Below are positions 47,678 through 59,764 of a stretch of 64,000 nucleotides of DNA, in pieces. Origin of the DNA: Luidia sarsii (taxonomy: Eukaryota > Echinodermata > Asteroidea > Paxillosida > Luidiidae); assembly GCA_949987565.1 (NCBI GenBank), contig OX465107.1, positions 23,698,368 to 23,762,367 on the forward strand. The letters run 5' to 3'. The position numbers and the translations under genes were made by a program. The notes below the pieces were generated by a model. The model was given only the letters and a program-made list of their open reading frames with translations. It did not search any database and was not told where the DNA came from. How positions within the stretch are numbered: position 1 is the first letter of the stretch; every line of letters starts with the position of its first letter.

Positions 47678-47729
47678 AAGGGGGAAGGGGGAAGGGGGAA
47701 GGGGGAAGGGGGAAGGGGGAGGGGGAGGT
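47678..47729 (+). repeat. GGGGGAA short tandem array
   Basis: Six to seven copies of the 7-bp unit GGGGGAA, ending in GGGGGAGGGGGAGG. Confidence 0.9.
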
Positions 47730-48255
47730 TCAGTCAGTGGTGTTTATTTATGACTGCTGAATCAACAGGGATCAATAGAGCAGGGGGGAGCCCCAATTCC
47801 AGACGGCCGCTCAGGGACCAGCGAGGATCAGCAGAGCTGCTAGCTTGCTGGAGAGTCTCCTGGGGATTGGATGGGATCACCAGAGTTTGCATGCAATGTT
47901 TACAATCTTTAGATTGTCCCATTCTTCGCTCAGCCTCTCGTGTAATTATCGCGCGCAGGTTTTTGACCATATTGACAGGCAACATTGAATTTTTTAGAGA
48001 AAAGGTTTTATTTTTAGCCCAAGCAATTTTGTTTTGTTTTTTTGGGGGGTGTCAATGCAGGTTTTGGGTTTAACCAAGTTCTGGTGCTTACACAGGTTCT
48101 TATGCTTTTTAACGTTTCTGACATTACAATTGTGTCGATGATGACAATTAAAATAGGCCCGCTTGAGAGGCTGGGCTTTGGCAAACCAACAGCTTTTACC
48201 TGGGTTTGTGAAATCAATAGGCAACTGGAACCCCTGCCCGGGGAGTCCAAAATGA

Positions 48256-48598
48256 CCAGGGCCCAATTTCATAAGAGCCGCTTAAGCGTGGAAATCCGCT
48301 AAGCAGGAAAAGACTTCCTTGTGTGAACAGGATTACAGACAACATTGATATTCAATTTTCAATGTCCGTTGGGTTTGAATTGCACTCCACTTTTCTTTGC
48401 TTAGCAGGAACCAAAGTGAGATTTGGGTTAATGGCAAGGTGATCCATTGAATCCAGACTTTTTGTGCTTAAGCAAATTTTAAAATTCAGTGGGCCTGACG
48501 TTTCGATCCTAGCAGGACCTTTCTCAAAGGCAGAGTGAGTGTTTTTGTATATCACTTTAAGCAAAATTTGGAGCTTAAACTGCTCTATGAAATCCTGG
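48256..48598. mobile_element. TIR element interrupted by family 1 repeat
   Basis: Left end CCAGGGCCCAATTTCATAAG with CGCTTAAGC. Right end GAGCTTAAACTGCTCTATGA followed by AATCCTGG, imperfectly inverted. Repeated GCTAAGCAGG / CTTAGCAGG motifs fill the left half. A family 1 end (48481-48533) and a GTTTTTGTATATCAC tail are inserted near the right end. Confidence 0.65.
48481..48533 (-). mobile_element. Dispersed repeat family 1, short nested copy
   Basis: Minus-strand copy: AAAATTCAGTGGGCCTGACG, then TTTCGATCCTAGCAGGACC, then TTTCTCAAAGGCAG. Nested in the 48256-48598 element. Confidence 0.82.
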
Positions 48599-48759
48599 AG
48601 GGATCCAAAAGCATCCCCTGCCACTTTTCTGGCAAAAGGTAACCCTGACAGCTAGGGGGATATAGTAGCTTCCAAACCCCGGTGGTTGCCTACGGTAGAC
48701 GCGGCCTTGGCGATAGGGAAAGGGTGGCGGTGGGGGGTGTCTTAGATGGACCAACCTAC

Positions 48760-48830
48760 CTGCATCAGCTCCTTGAGTTTGGGATCCTCCCTCGAGTCCG
48801 GCTCTATCATCGATCGCTCCTCTCCATTTT
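48760..48830 (-). CDS. PARVA: Parvin coding exon 3
   Basis: 71 nt completing a split glutamate, then NGEERSMIEPDSREDPKLKE and LMQ. Corresponds to the vertebrate segment ENEVRTMVDPNSRSDPKLQE just before CH1. Donor CAG|GTAGGT, acceptor CCCCGCAG. Confidence 0.95.
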
Positions 48831-50052
48831 CTGCGGGGGGAAAAGAAGAATTCAGATTATGATTTCAGGGTTCGCTAGGTGGCAGCACCGAGTGGGCAGT
48901 TTTGCGGTGACACCCTGCCAGCCATCTCTTTCAAGAAGGAGTACGGCTTTGGACAGAGCGGGTAACTCAACCTTTTGGGCAGAGTGCACTCTGCTCGCCG
49001 TCAGGCATCGGGAGACGAAAAAAAGAAGAATCTGAAATGTTGCCAATTTAGCGCAAGCAAAACGAGGGAAAGGGAAGAATGACAGGGATTTTCTTAAACA
49101 ATTTGAAAAAATAAGTCAATAATCAGTTTGCAACATTTTTTTATTCAGCTTTAATTTGAAAAAAAAAAAAAACCAGGAAAATATGCCAGGACCGAGACAA
49201 ACCCAAGACCCCTGGTACGTTAGTTTTATAAGCAAGAAGTCTTGGGTTCATGTCCCAGTTGTGTCAAATTTCCTTTTCCAATTTTTGTTTCTTCCAAAAA
49301 TGCCAATAGTTTACCGATTCTTATTCACATGAACTGTAGTATTAAGCCTGATTGTATGAAAAGAATCTTTGTCTGTGTATCGGGCTACTAGCCTCACTCC
49401 CCCATACACACATACAGTGCACACAGATTTCAGGTTGCCAGATGCCGTTCTTAGAGACCTCCGGCACTTGGACCATCCTGAATGTCAAACCCTGTTATCT
49501 GCATTACTTTATGTACTGTATCAGCCAAGTCCAGCATGTCTGAGCTGAGCAATGCACCATTTGGCAAGGACCAACTCATCTACAGAGAGCAGTGCAGAGC
49601 CAAAATGGAAAAGGTTATCCAACAAGTACATGTAGATTTAATTTTTTTTTAGCCAAGGATAAAGTTATCCGGTGGTGGTTAAATTAATTAGCAAGGACTA
49701 ACTGACACTGGTCTGGTGTGAGTTGACTGGCCAGGGTTAGATTGAACAAAGCCTTATGATGCATTGTACTCAAGTTGAGCCGTGATAGATAGAGCTGTGA
49801 TAGATCATACGGTTTCTGTACATCACTCATCGTCATGAAACTGGTTGTATCTAGAAGGAGTAGGTTTGCGTTGACTCCATGCAAAATTCTCTATGTGTGG
49901 TTCTGAAAAGAACCGGAGGAACTCCTTTGGGTGTAAGTAATGATGAGTTCAGATAAACCAACCACAGGACAGCCACTATGAGTGGTTGGGTACCAGCCAC
50001 AGAGCTACAGTGCAGCTGTCCGGCATTGGGACCGTTGAAGTGTGTACTTTAC
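48831..50052 (-). other. Parvin intron 2
   Basis: Holds a family 3 repeat (49861-49920), a remnant GCAACATTTTTTTATTCAGC of family 1 near 49129, and a SINE-like inverted pair around 49185-49260 (ACCCAAGACCCC and GTCTTGGGTTCATGTCCC). Confidence 0.55.
49861..49920 (+). repeat. Dispersed repeat family 3, short copy
   Basis: TAGGTTTGCGTTGACTCC, then CTATGTGTGGTTCTGAAAAG and AACCGGAGGA. Same order as the 43901 copy, with a small internal deletion. Confidence 0.65.
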
Positions 50053-50136
50053 CGAGGATAAAGTTGTCCGGAGTGAGCTCCACCGGGCTGGCAGGCATCT
50101 CCAGGGCATTCTTCCCATCCACGCTGAGTTCGTTCA
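50053..50136 (-). CDS. PARVA: Parvin coding exon 2
   Basis: 84 nt completing a split valine, then NELSVDGKNALEMPASPVEL and TPDNFIL plus one base. Fits the vertebrate N-terminal region SELQEEGMNAINLPLSPIPF before CH1. Donor CTCG|GTAAAG, acceptor CTGTGCAG. Confidence 0.93.
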
Positions 50137-51601
50137 CTGCACAGAGACCGAGACCAAGACACAGAAAACACACTCATGAGTTCAGAGTACATCAAAACAT
50201 ACACAAAGTTGCATCAACTGCCAAACACGCTTGACATTTGTACTTTTGCAGTATGCATGCATTGCTCAATGGGACCACAGAGTGCAGCAAATTCATTCTG
50301 ATATCAATCATTCACGCATATTATGAGGAAGTTGATTCTGAAAATCAAATGAGGATAGACGGCGACTTCACCCTGGCAAAGGGCTTTTTTTTTTAAATAC
50401 TTGGCAAACACTGACTTGTAGTTGTAGCCATGATGCTTGGGTGTACATGTACATGGACATGTAGTTTGTACATGTAAGCCAGTGGCAACTGGGCGTGTGT
50501 ACCAGTGTGCAACAAGTGTGGAAGTGGCTGTTTTTTGCTTGTCTGTGTTATCTGGACGAGGAAGCCAGGAGGAAGGAAGTGAGAGTATACGATGCACTTG
50601 TAAACGAAACACACAACACACAGACAAGGGAGAAGAGAAAGGTATACATTGCAAGTGCAAGTCGGCAGTTAATGTAAGCATTGAGCCAAGGTAGCGACCA
50701 AGGCGGAAACGCTGTCGAGTGGCCACAGGCCTGTTCAGTACATATACAGTACTAACACCATTTTTTTTCCCCGACGGAAACAAAAACCAGGTTGTTGTAA
50801 CTTGATCAAATCGGAACATTTCACTGTGAGCAACTGCCCAGCAGCACATTTGCAGGACAGCATAGGTGAGTACATGGTACATGTACATATGTAAACCTCC
50901 ATGATGTAACCCAACACTTTTACTTAATAATTTAGCAAAAACAAAACCCCACAAATTCTAACTCAGATTAGTTTTCAATGTCAGAAGAATACAAAGGAAT
51001 GTAGTACGTAGTTTGGACTGAAGTGAGATCCGGGTCATAGTATCCGTGTAGTACTGTACAGTATCTTGTGCAAATTGGCAACCATTTTGTACTTTTGGTT
51101 TTACAGTACACTGTACTTTGGGGGCTGGCTGACATTGAAAGTGGAGATCTTTACTTGGTTTTTACATATTTGTTTGGGTCTCCACAACACTTACTGGCTA
51201 GCAGTACTTTTGTCTACAGTCCCTACATGCGTGCGCACTTGCATAGTACTAGAAGTTCAACTGGAACCTTGAGAGCACTGTCCTATGACCAGCAATGGTG
51301 ACAGATGAACAGACTTGGCGCCATGGATTTTACCCTGAGGGTGGATAGTCTGTCCCACTACATTTTTGACACACCCTTCATTTCAATTCCAGACGGCGTT
51401 GTTTCATCGGCAGTTAACTGTGTCCATGCACAGCTGGAATTCAGAATTGGGCATCCTGTTTTTCAGTTCATATCCTCCAAAATGGATGCTATGCATCCAA
51501 ATTATAGAGAGAAAGTAATTGCTTAGCACCTACTGACAAACACAAAATATATCTACATGTACCTGTATACTAAAAATATATGTATCTCATACACGTATTT
51601 T

Positions 51602-51690
51602 AAACGTCAGGCCCACTAAATTTTGAGATTTGTATTTTGGTAATTTTAGTCGGTAAGCAGTTTGCAACATTTTTAATGTTTTTGTATATA
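51602..51690 (+). mobile_element. Dispersed repeat family 1, left arm of an inverted dimer
   Basis: Starts inside the hairpin motif (AAACGTCAGGCCCACTAAAT) and runs to TTTTTGTATATA. Faces the copy at 51693-51800. Confidence 0.85.
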
Positions 51691-51692
51691 TC

Positions 51693-51800
51693 GTGATATA
51701 CAAAAATGTTGCAAACTGCTTACTGACTAAAATTACCAAAATGTAAATCTAAAATTTAGTGGGCCTGACGTTTCGATCCTAGCAGGACCTTTCTCAAAGG
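51693..51800 (-). mobile_element. Dispersed repeat family 1, right arm of an inverted dimer
   Basis: Full minus-strand copy ending GATCCTAGCAGGACCTTTCT and CAAAGG. The arms join tail to tail at ATATATCGTGATATAC, making a near-palindrome of about 200 bp. Confidence 0.88.
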
Positions 51801-52468
51801 TATATCATGTCATTAATTACTCATATTTTTAAAGTAGTTTTTTATGTTCACAAGGTCCCTTTGCGGATAAGGTACTAGTATTCCACCAGGGTTGGCAACC
51901 TTAGCCTCTGACCCACTCTTCAAAGTTGAAGATGGTAGTGATGGGTGAATTCCATATCTGAGGATATGAGCCTTGCTCTCGTGCCAAATGAGAGTGCGAT
52001 ATACATCAGTTCATGAACGTGGGCATGATTTCAGGGGGGCAGGGTGGATGAGGGAGGACTGGCTAGGGGATCAGGCTGGGGCAACACTATGGGGACCTTG
52101 TGCACCTTTGATCCCGGCACGCAGTTTGCAAGCTCAAAGACTTGGCACCAAAGACATGCCTTGATGTATCCCACATGTACTTGTACAATGAACATGGTAC
52201 GTGTACAGTACATGTATGCAGTTTCCATCCGTATCATACACTGTACATATATGTAGATGAGTATACGATGTACATGCACATGTATGTGACATGTCCAAAT
52301 TGAGATTATCAAATACCAAACCCCCATTACTATGTGCACAAGATTGGCATTTCCTTGATGTACAGTACATGTACATGTAGCAACTGTCGCTTACTCCTTT
52401 ATTTAACATTCTTGATATTTTGATCGTCGTACATAAAGCTTTAAAGTGATACATGTACATGTATGTAT

Positions 52469-52561
52469 GTTGCAAACTGCTTACTGATTACAATTATCAA
52501 AATGCAAATCTCAAAATTTAGTGGGTCTGACGTTTCGATCCTAGCAGGACCTTACTCAAAG
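52469..52561 (-). mobile_element. Dispersed repeat family 1, minus copy
   Basis: GTTGCAAACTGCTTACTGAT through AGTGGGTCTGACGTTTCGAT to GCAGGACCTTACTCAAAG. Slightly diverged. Confidence 0.85.
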
Positions 52562-52954
52562 ATTGTTAAAAATTGAGTGCATTACAATGGCTACATTTAC
52601 AATACATGTATTGCAGCTAACCATTTTGAAAATGGGATAAACACCACTTTCCAACTATTCAGTTAAAACTCACATGCCCCTGTGTGTTTTGAACAATCTG
52701 AATCCAATGATTATTTAGCTAAAAAATTGAAGCAAAAGTTGGCATCTGCTCTGCCGGTAGATTCATGAGTTATATTGAAAGAACTTGAATGACTGAGGAC
52801 ACAGGCATGTACGTGCTACATGTGTACATGTGTACATATATATACATGTACTGTGCACATTTAAATGTTCATTACCAATGATCTCTTCATTTCAGTAACC
52901 TCAACTTTGTACGTACCGGTAGACTGTACATGTAGGAGCATGGCAATAGTTACA

Positions 52955-53420
52955 TTTACATTTATTTTACATTTATTTCATTTTCCGGGATATCACAAAC
53001 AATGAATCACAAAATAAAATAGTACAAATAAATTGACAAATAAACATAACATTACAATTAACAATACCCAATTAGCTCCCGCAGGATTACCCAAAAGAAA
53101 CAACTTTCTGTCAAGGGGCTCTCCTGACTAATTGGGCAACAGAGATTTAGGATAAAACTTATTCTCATTATACACAATATTCATAAAATTGAGGAGTTGG
53201 TGAAACTTCAAGCATGATCAAAAACAATTGAAAAACAAAATGTGATTAAACAAATAAAACCAATGACATTAAGTAAAATAAAGATAACAATTTATTAGTC
53301 AAACCAACAAGGAAAATGAGATGAAATAAAAGCCGGATAACTTTTGGTTCTAATGTAGCTCTTCTGTGTCCTCTAAGATCGTGTGCAGTTAGGGACAGTA
53401 GCATATCTGCACTAGTAGAG
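52955..53420 (-). mobile_element. Possible LINE 3' end
   Basis: On the minus strand the sequence runs through CAGGAGAGCCCCTTGACAG and TTTTGGGTAATCCTGCGGGA into an AT-rich stretch and ends in AAATGTAAAATAAATGTAAA simple sequence, as LINE tails do. No clear domain is preserved. Confidence 0.3.
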
Positions 53421-54184
53421 CAAAGACAATGTGAAAGTTATCGTACATGTACCGGTATTTGAACCTATTTCCTTATCTTTCATTACCAGTGCCCGTTCTG
53501 TGCGATTATTGCATGATCATCAACTACACGACACAAATTCATTTTCAGACACACATTACAAAGTCAGGTGTATGGCCTTGCTGTGAGGAGCAAAAGTAAA
53601 GGTGAAGTTTTTTTTTTCTCAAACAAACTATCTAGTGGCCCACTGGGCTGACAAAAGTGAAACGGGACGTTGTCGCCCAAAAGACAACAGAGATTCCACT
53701 CATCCAGACGGGAACAAAACAGTTGAGAAAGAAAAGGTCAATCTTAAAGCAAAAGAAAACATTGAAGCATTCATACCGTACGTGTATGTATTATAAATGT
53801 TATTGCAATTATGTACGTGACTTGTGTATTTGCCATCAATTGGTAAAAGGACAATGTATTCACACATGTACAATGGGCCTGTACATGCTGTACAAGTTTT
53901 TCCTTGCATAAATTGTTCAAATGGACAGCTCACATGCTAGTATGAGTACTAGTACTACATATTTGGAATAATACATGCATTACACATGCACAGGGAACTT
54001 GGCAGAGACAGCAAACACAAATTTACATACGGGTAATTCCATTAAAGATTGAGGGGTCCTACCAAGACTCCTCATTTACAATTACATTCGAAACCGTTCA
54101 GCTTTCCAGCATATAATTGTCAATTAAACACTCTATTGACAATGATATAATGTATAGGTACATATACTTTTCAGTCTACATGTA

Positions 54185-54494
54185 CAGGGCTCGACCTTAG
54201 CACTAGCCCGGCAGTCATTGTCTAGTAAAAACAGCCGCGGGCTAGTAAAATTACCCACTTTGCTAGCCCGACGGACTAGTAAAAAGTAGACAGCGGTGTG
54301 GCGACAAAAAATGATGCAGGTGCCGGGCAGGGATGAGAAAGTAGAAACAAATAATTGATTTTACTTGACCTAATAACCTTGTTTTAAATTCGATATTAAT
54401 TTTACAGGGCTAGTAAAACTTGCTGCGGGTTAGCAAAAAACTCAATTTACTAGCCCAGTTGCTAGCAAAAAAAAACCTTAAGCGCAAGGCTTGA
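54185..54494. mobile_element. hAT-like element rich in CTAGTAAAA motifs
   Basis: Begins CAGGGCTCGACCTTAGC and ends CTTAAGCGCAAGGCTTGA, imperfectly inverted. The interior repeats GGGCTAGTAAAA and CTAGCCCG in both orientations. Similar overall design to 2491-2809. Confidence 0.5.
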
Positions 54495-57400
54495 TGTACA
54501 TGTAGAAAGTGGTTCATTAGGCTAAGTTGTGTTAATATCACACGCAGGAAAGCTGAATAGTTTCATATGGGATTATGTACCATTGTACCGTAAGTGGGGA
54601 CAACAACATGTCATACCATGGAGGAATAAGAAGGTCACGAATACGTTGGACCCTCAATATATGAAATTACCCATGGATACATTTTGTAGTACACTGTAAA
54701 TGTACGTGTACATGTTATGATGTATGTGCTGCATCTATTTTTCCCTGGAATGACTTTTTGGAGAAAATTCAGTCTGGCTCAATGCTCTGGTATTTGAATA
54801 TTGGCATATAGCAATGGTACGATTTCCCTGGTGCCCTGAGGCTAGGGAGTGGGGTGAGAGATGCACAATAATGTATGTGTCTCCTATTGGATAATGAGTT
54901 CCAGAGTGATGGACACCGGCTACATTCAGACATTGTGGTGGCAAGGCCGGGTCTCATTATACTAGAACTAGAGGACCTTGCTCAGCACCTAGCAATGATG
55001 GAGGATCACAAGGAAAGCATCACAGGAATGCAGCCAGTGAATGTACAACACAGATGCCCATGGCACCCAGTAAACATTCTGTTGTCTACATGTACAGTCT
55101 GTAATAGACTACAATGTATGTAGGCTGTACCTGTAGTGTACACACACATGTACATGTACCGGTATCTGTATGAAATCAATTCTTGAATTGCGATAATGCG
55201 GTCCACTTTTCGACAGTTTTCCTTTTCTAGCGGGATTGCACCTAATGATAACCATGGCTAAAAAGACAACTCTATTCAATGACCCCAAGAATCAAATCTT
55301 GAGTTCATACAAATTTGATTCCTCTTTTTTAAGTATTGAATCGGATGCCACTGCGTCTTACAATCTCATAAACAAAGTAAAGATACGTTGTTCGGACAAA
55401 AAATCGGATACCCGAACTCCAAAAAATGGAACCGGGTATCCGATGCCTTCGGTCGGGTTTCGGATACCCGGGTTTTCTGCCCAGCCTTAGTATGTACATG
55501 TACTGTATACCGGTACATGTATAGTGTATGAATGTTTGTCCATTTAGCCTAAGCTTAAAATATCATACTGTTACACAACACCAGGCTAAGATAAGAGACT
55601 GGCCTACATGTACATGTAGGTGCTACTGCTTAAGTGCTAGGCTGTGGTTAGGTATTATCCTCAGCGGTGGTTTCCGATTCGCTGATCACAAACTCCAAAA
55701 TCACCTGACAGTGACAAGTTACATTCAAACGATAAATGGTAATTTCTGGACTGGGGCCACAGCACTCAGTAGGGCTACATGTGCGTGTTACTACTGTATA
55801 TGTACAAGGCTAGAGTTTGTTGTGTAATTTAGTCACTACCTCAGTCCATGCTCAGTCACTTGGGCAGTGGGATGCCACCATGGTTGACCTGGCCTGCATG
55901 TACACATACCACGTGTATGTGCTACCGTACACGTGTAGGCACCATGATGTACAAGCACTCACTCTTGCCTGCATACAACACATGCAAAGAACACATGTAC
56001 CGGTATCTAATACATACCGATTACCAGTATGTACATGTACCATGTAATAATTATACTGTACATGTGTGTAATTCATGATAGTATAATGAAAATTTGAAAA
56101 TAATACCAATTGCAAATGTCAATCACTGAATAGTAGGAAAGGGCGATTTGCTAAGTAAAATGGTTTATTAATTGAAATTCTAAGATTTTAGTTATCTACA
56201 TGACTTGTACATGTGCATGTAATGATTTAAGCCATTGATGGAATAGGCTAAATGGTGAAGAACTATAAGGTAAATCATTTCAAATAGTCTACAACAGTTA
56301 TTCACGCACTGTCCCATCCATTACACTGTACATTCAACCATATGATTGAACTGCATCCCAGTAGATTTACAAGAGTTCTGTTCACAACTACTTCATAAGT
56401 ATGTGCAATTGTGCAATACAGTACAGGTGTACGTGACAGCTGAATATATCCGTCCTTCCTCGATGTGCCAACCTGATGGCACAGATTTGTCTAGGTGTTT
56501 CGCATGGGCAGGAAATCACCCAGTGAGTTAATGGTGGCAGATTAGCGGCCAGATGGCCCTCCCACTCTCAGCTCATGCGGGAAATCTGACACCGTCAATT
56601 TAATTAGCACTAGAGCAGGACTCCTCTCCTTGTCAAGACAGCTCGTCCGTCGTCTCCATCAGAAAATTCACGGGCCGGGTGTCGGTGGATTACTGGCCAT
56701 TTCATTCAATCCGTCCGGATTGAATATTATAAAAACAAAACACCCCTAGATGATCATAGATGCACATGTACATGATGCACTTGTGCGTACACCATCTAGG
56801 CTTGTTTGTGTACAGTGGTAGCAATTAATTTTCCATTTGACAGACCATGGAACAGACTGACAACCAAATTAGCGAGTCTGAGAAAAAACACGACCAGCTG
56901 CAAAAACATTGAGGAAGTGCCTTTAAAGTATTCCACTAGAGCAGATGCATGTGCTAACATGATATTATACACAAGCCTACATGTACATGTACAGTTGTAC
57001 ACTGTACATGAAATCATGAATGCTACATGTATATATAGATAATGTTTGCACAATGACAAAAAAACAACTGAAATGACCGTCTTAGGCCTGGCTTTCCTGT
57101 CTCAACTGGACAAACTGTGCCGACTCAATCACACCAGCCACGGGATGCTGGCATGGCTCCGGTGTATGCTGGCATGGCTCTGGTGTCTGGTTACACGCCA
57201 GATCTAGATTAGATTTCAATTGCGGGGAATGCCTGGCACCTGACCGGAGTCACCCTTTGACATTAAAGGCAACCCCACAATTTGCCCGGCGCCGGTCAGA
57301 GACCAAAAATGAGAAGGATTCTTAACCATAATTATGAAAACATTGCATACTATGGATGTATGGTTGTACTATGGTACAATATCTGTGATTCAGCCAAATA

Positions 57401-58625
57401 AACCATATATCTAATTTTACCCCATCTTTTGATAGGTGTATGGGGTACCTACATGTACAGTAGTAAGTGTTTCTGAAATGTGGAATGTGGTAAACTATTG
57501 AGATTTTATTGCCTAAGGGAAGGGTACATGTACATGCACTTATACTTTTCTATATGGGTGAAATCTGGACCTACAATATATCAACACAAGGCTAATAATC
57601 TGGGAATAAAATTGCCACATCTGCCTTAAAAGTACACATACATGTACATGAGCTAGTATAATGTAGTGTACTACTACTACACGTACATGTATACGCTACA
57701 CTTGAGCATTATTCAGAGGTACATGTACTGTAAAGTGTAAAGTGTAAACTGTATGTATGTACACGTACATGTACATGTAAGTTTTCACAACTTTTGAGGA
57801 GCAGTGTAGTACATACATATCATTCTTAAACACACATCCGCTTACAACTTTGGGAGGGCCTACCGACAAACTTTTCAAGCCTCTATACGATCATACACAA
57901 GCATCTAGAGGGCCTACTATTAAATCCATCTCAGATAATTCTACAGCCGATCATAAACTGAGAGGGATTTGTGAGATTGGCCTCTGAGTCATGGCTGGAA
58001 ATATGAATGAATGAAGGCAACCCTGAGTCCTTGACAATGACAGTTGACAAATACTGCGGCAGCAAAGCCAGGCAACTTCCTTCATCTGGTCAGTGTTCAC
58101 CCTCCATGATCTGTTCAATGTGGATGGCATTAGGCCTACATGGCGTGACATGGATTCTATGTATTGGGAAAATCCGTAACAATTCAAATGAAACGAATGC
58201 CCATTGCCTGTAACGATCCAATCACATTGGACGTGCACACGCATGGCGTAAACTGAAGGGCATCCCTACATTAACCGTGTGTACAGTTTGCAAAGACTGC
58301 AAGTGCTCACAAATCTCAGTGCCAGTCAGTGACGGAGTGCATGTACACCAGAGTCCGCATGCATTATTATGTTAACAGCATGATGCAGTGTGGTAGGATG
58401 CACAAGTCCAATATTAATGTAAACATACACCTACATGTACCGCTACCTACATTGTATGTATACACATACCCTGATGCAGGCTGATGGGCTCAATTCCACA
58501 GGGGAGAAAATGTGAGTACCCTGTACATGAATGTGTACATGTGTACATGTGTACATAAAATCTAGAAAGAAACACCAATCAGGCTGTTGATTGCCAACCC
58601 TGGGCTCAATCTCCCAAATTTGGTG

Positions 58626-59764
58626 CGAGCCCGAGAGCCTGAGAGCCCGAGAGCCTGAGAGCCTGAGAGCCCGAGAGCCTGAGAGCCCGAGAGCCCGAGA
58701 GCCAGAGAGCCCGAGAGCCAGAGAGCCTGAGAGCCCGAGAGACTGAGAGCCTGAGAGCCCGAGAGACTGAGAGCCTGAGAGCCCGAGAGCCTGAGGGCCT
58801 GAGAGCCAGAGAGCCTGAGAGCCCGAGAGCCTGAGAGCCTGAGAGCCTGAGAGCCTGAGAGCCCGAGAGCCCGAGAGACTGAGAGCCAGAGAGCCCGAGA
58901 GACTGAGAGCCTGAGAGCCCGAGAGCCTGAGAGCCTGAGAGCCTGAGAGCCTGAGAGCATGAGAGCCCGAGAGCCCGAGAGCCCGAGAGCCTGAGGGCCC
59001 GAGAGCCCGAGAGCCCGAGAGACTGAGAGCCTGAGAGCCCGAGAGCCCGAGAGCCTGAGAGCCTGAGAGCCTGAGAGCCCGAGAGCCCGAGAGCATGAGA
59101 GCCCGAGAGCCCGAGAGTCCGAGAGCCCGAGAGCCCGAGAGCCCGAGAGCCTGAGGGCCCGAGAGCCCGAGAGCCCGAGAGACCGAGAGCCTGAGAGCCC
59201 GAGAGCCTGAGAGCCCGAGAGCCCGAGAGCCTGAGAGCATGAGAGCCCGAGAGCCCGAGAGCCCGAGAGCCTGAGAGCCTGAGAGCCGGAGAGCCTGAGT
59301 GCCCGAGAGCCTGAGAGCCGGAGAGCCTGAGAGCCGGAGAGCCAGAGAGCCTGAGAGCCCGAGAGCCCGAGAGCCTGAGAGCATGAGAGCCCGAGAGCCC
59401 GAGAGCCTGAGAGCCCGAGAGCCCGAGAGCCTGAGAGCCTGAGAGCCCGAGAGCCTGAGAGCCTAAGAGCCTGAGAGCCCGAGAGCCCGAGAGCCTGAGA
59501 GCCCGAGAGCCTGAGAGCCCGAGAGCCCGAGAGCCTGAGAGCCTGAGAGCCTGAGAGCCTGAGAGCCTGAGAGCCTGAGAGCCTGAGAGCCTAAGAGCCT
59601 GAGAGCCCGAGAGCCCGAGAGCCCGAGAGCCTGAGAGCCTGAGAGCCTGAGGGCCTGAGAGCCCGAGAGCCCGAGAGCCTGAGAGCCTGAGAGCCCGAGA
59701 GCCCGAGAGCCTGAGAGCCTAAGAGCCTGAGAGCCTGAGAGCCCGAGAGCCCGAGAGCCTGAGA
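58626..59764. repeat. 8-bp minisatellite GAGAGCCY, about 140 units
   Basis: The unit GAGAGCC plus a variable last base (mostly C or T, sometimes A or G) repeats for 1.14 kb with occasional variants such as GAGAGACT. Eight and three share no factor, so every frame is open and reads as an eight-residue cycle (LSGSRALG on the minus strand). The 313-aa and other frames here are not genes. It lies in parvin intron 1. Confidence 0.97.

Larger units (their letters stand above)
46910..48759 (-). other. Parvin intron 3
   Basis: Contains a 7-bp GGGGGAA array at 47678-47729, the TIR element at 48256-48598 with its nested family 1 end, and otherwise unremarkable AT-rich sequence. Confidence 0.7.

Noticed and set aside
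58443..59384. 313-aa minus-strand frame of LSGSRALG-type repeats
   Set aside because: It is only the translation of the GAGAGCCY minisatellite, which is open in every frame. It lies in an intron of parvin.
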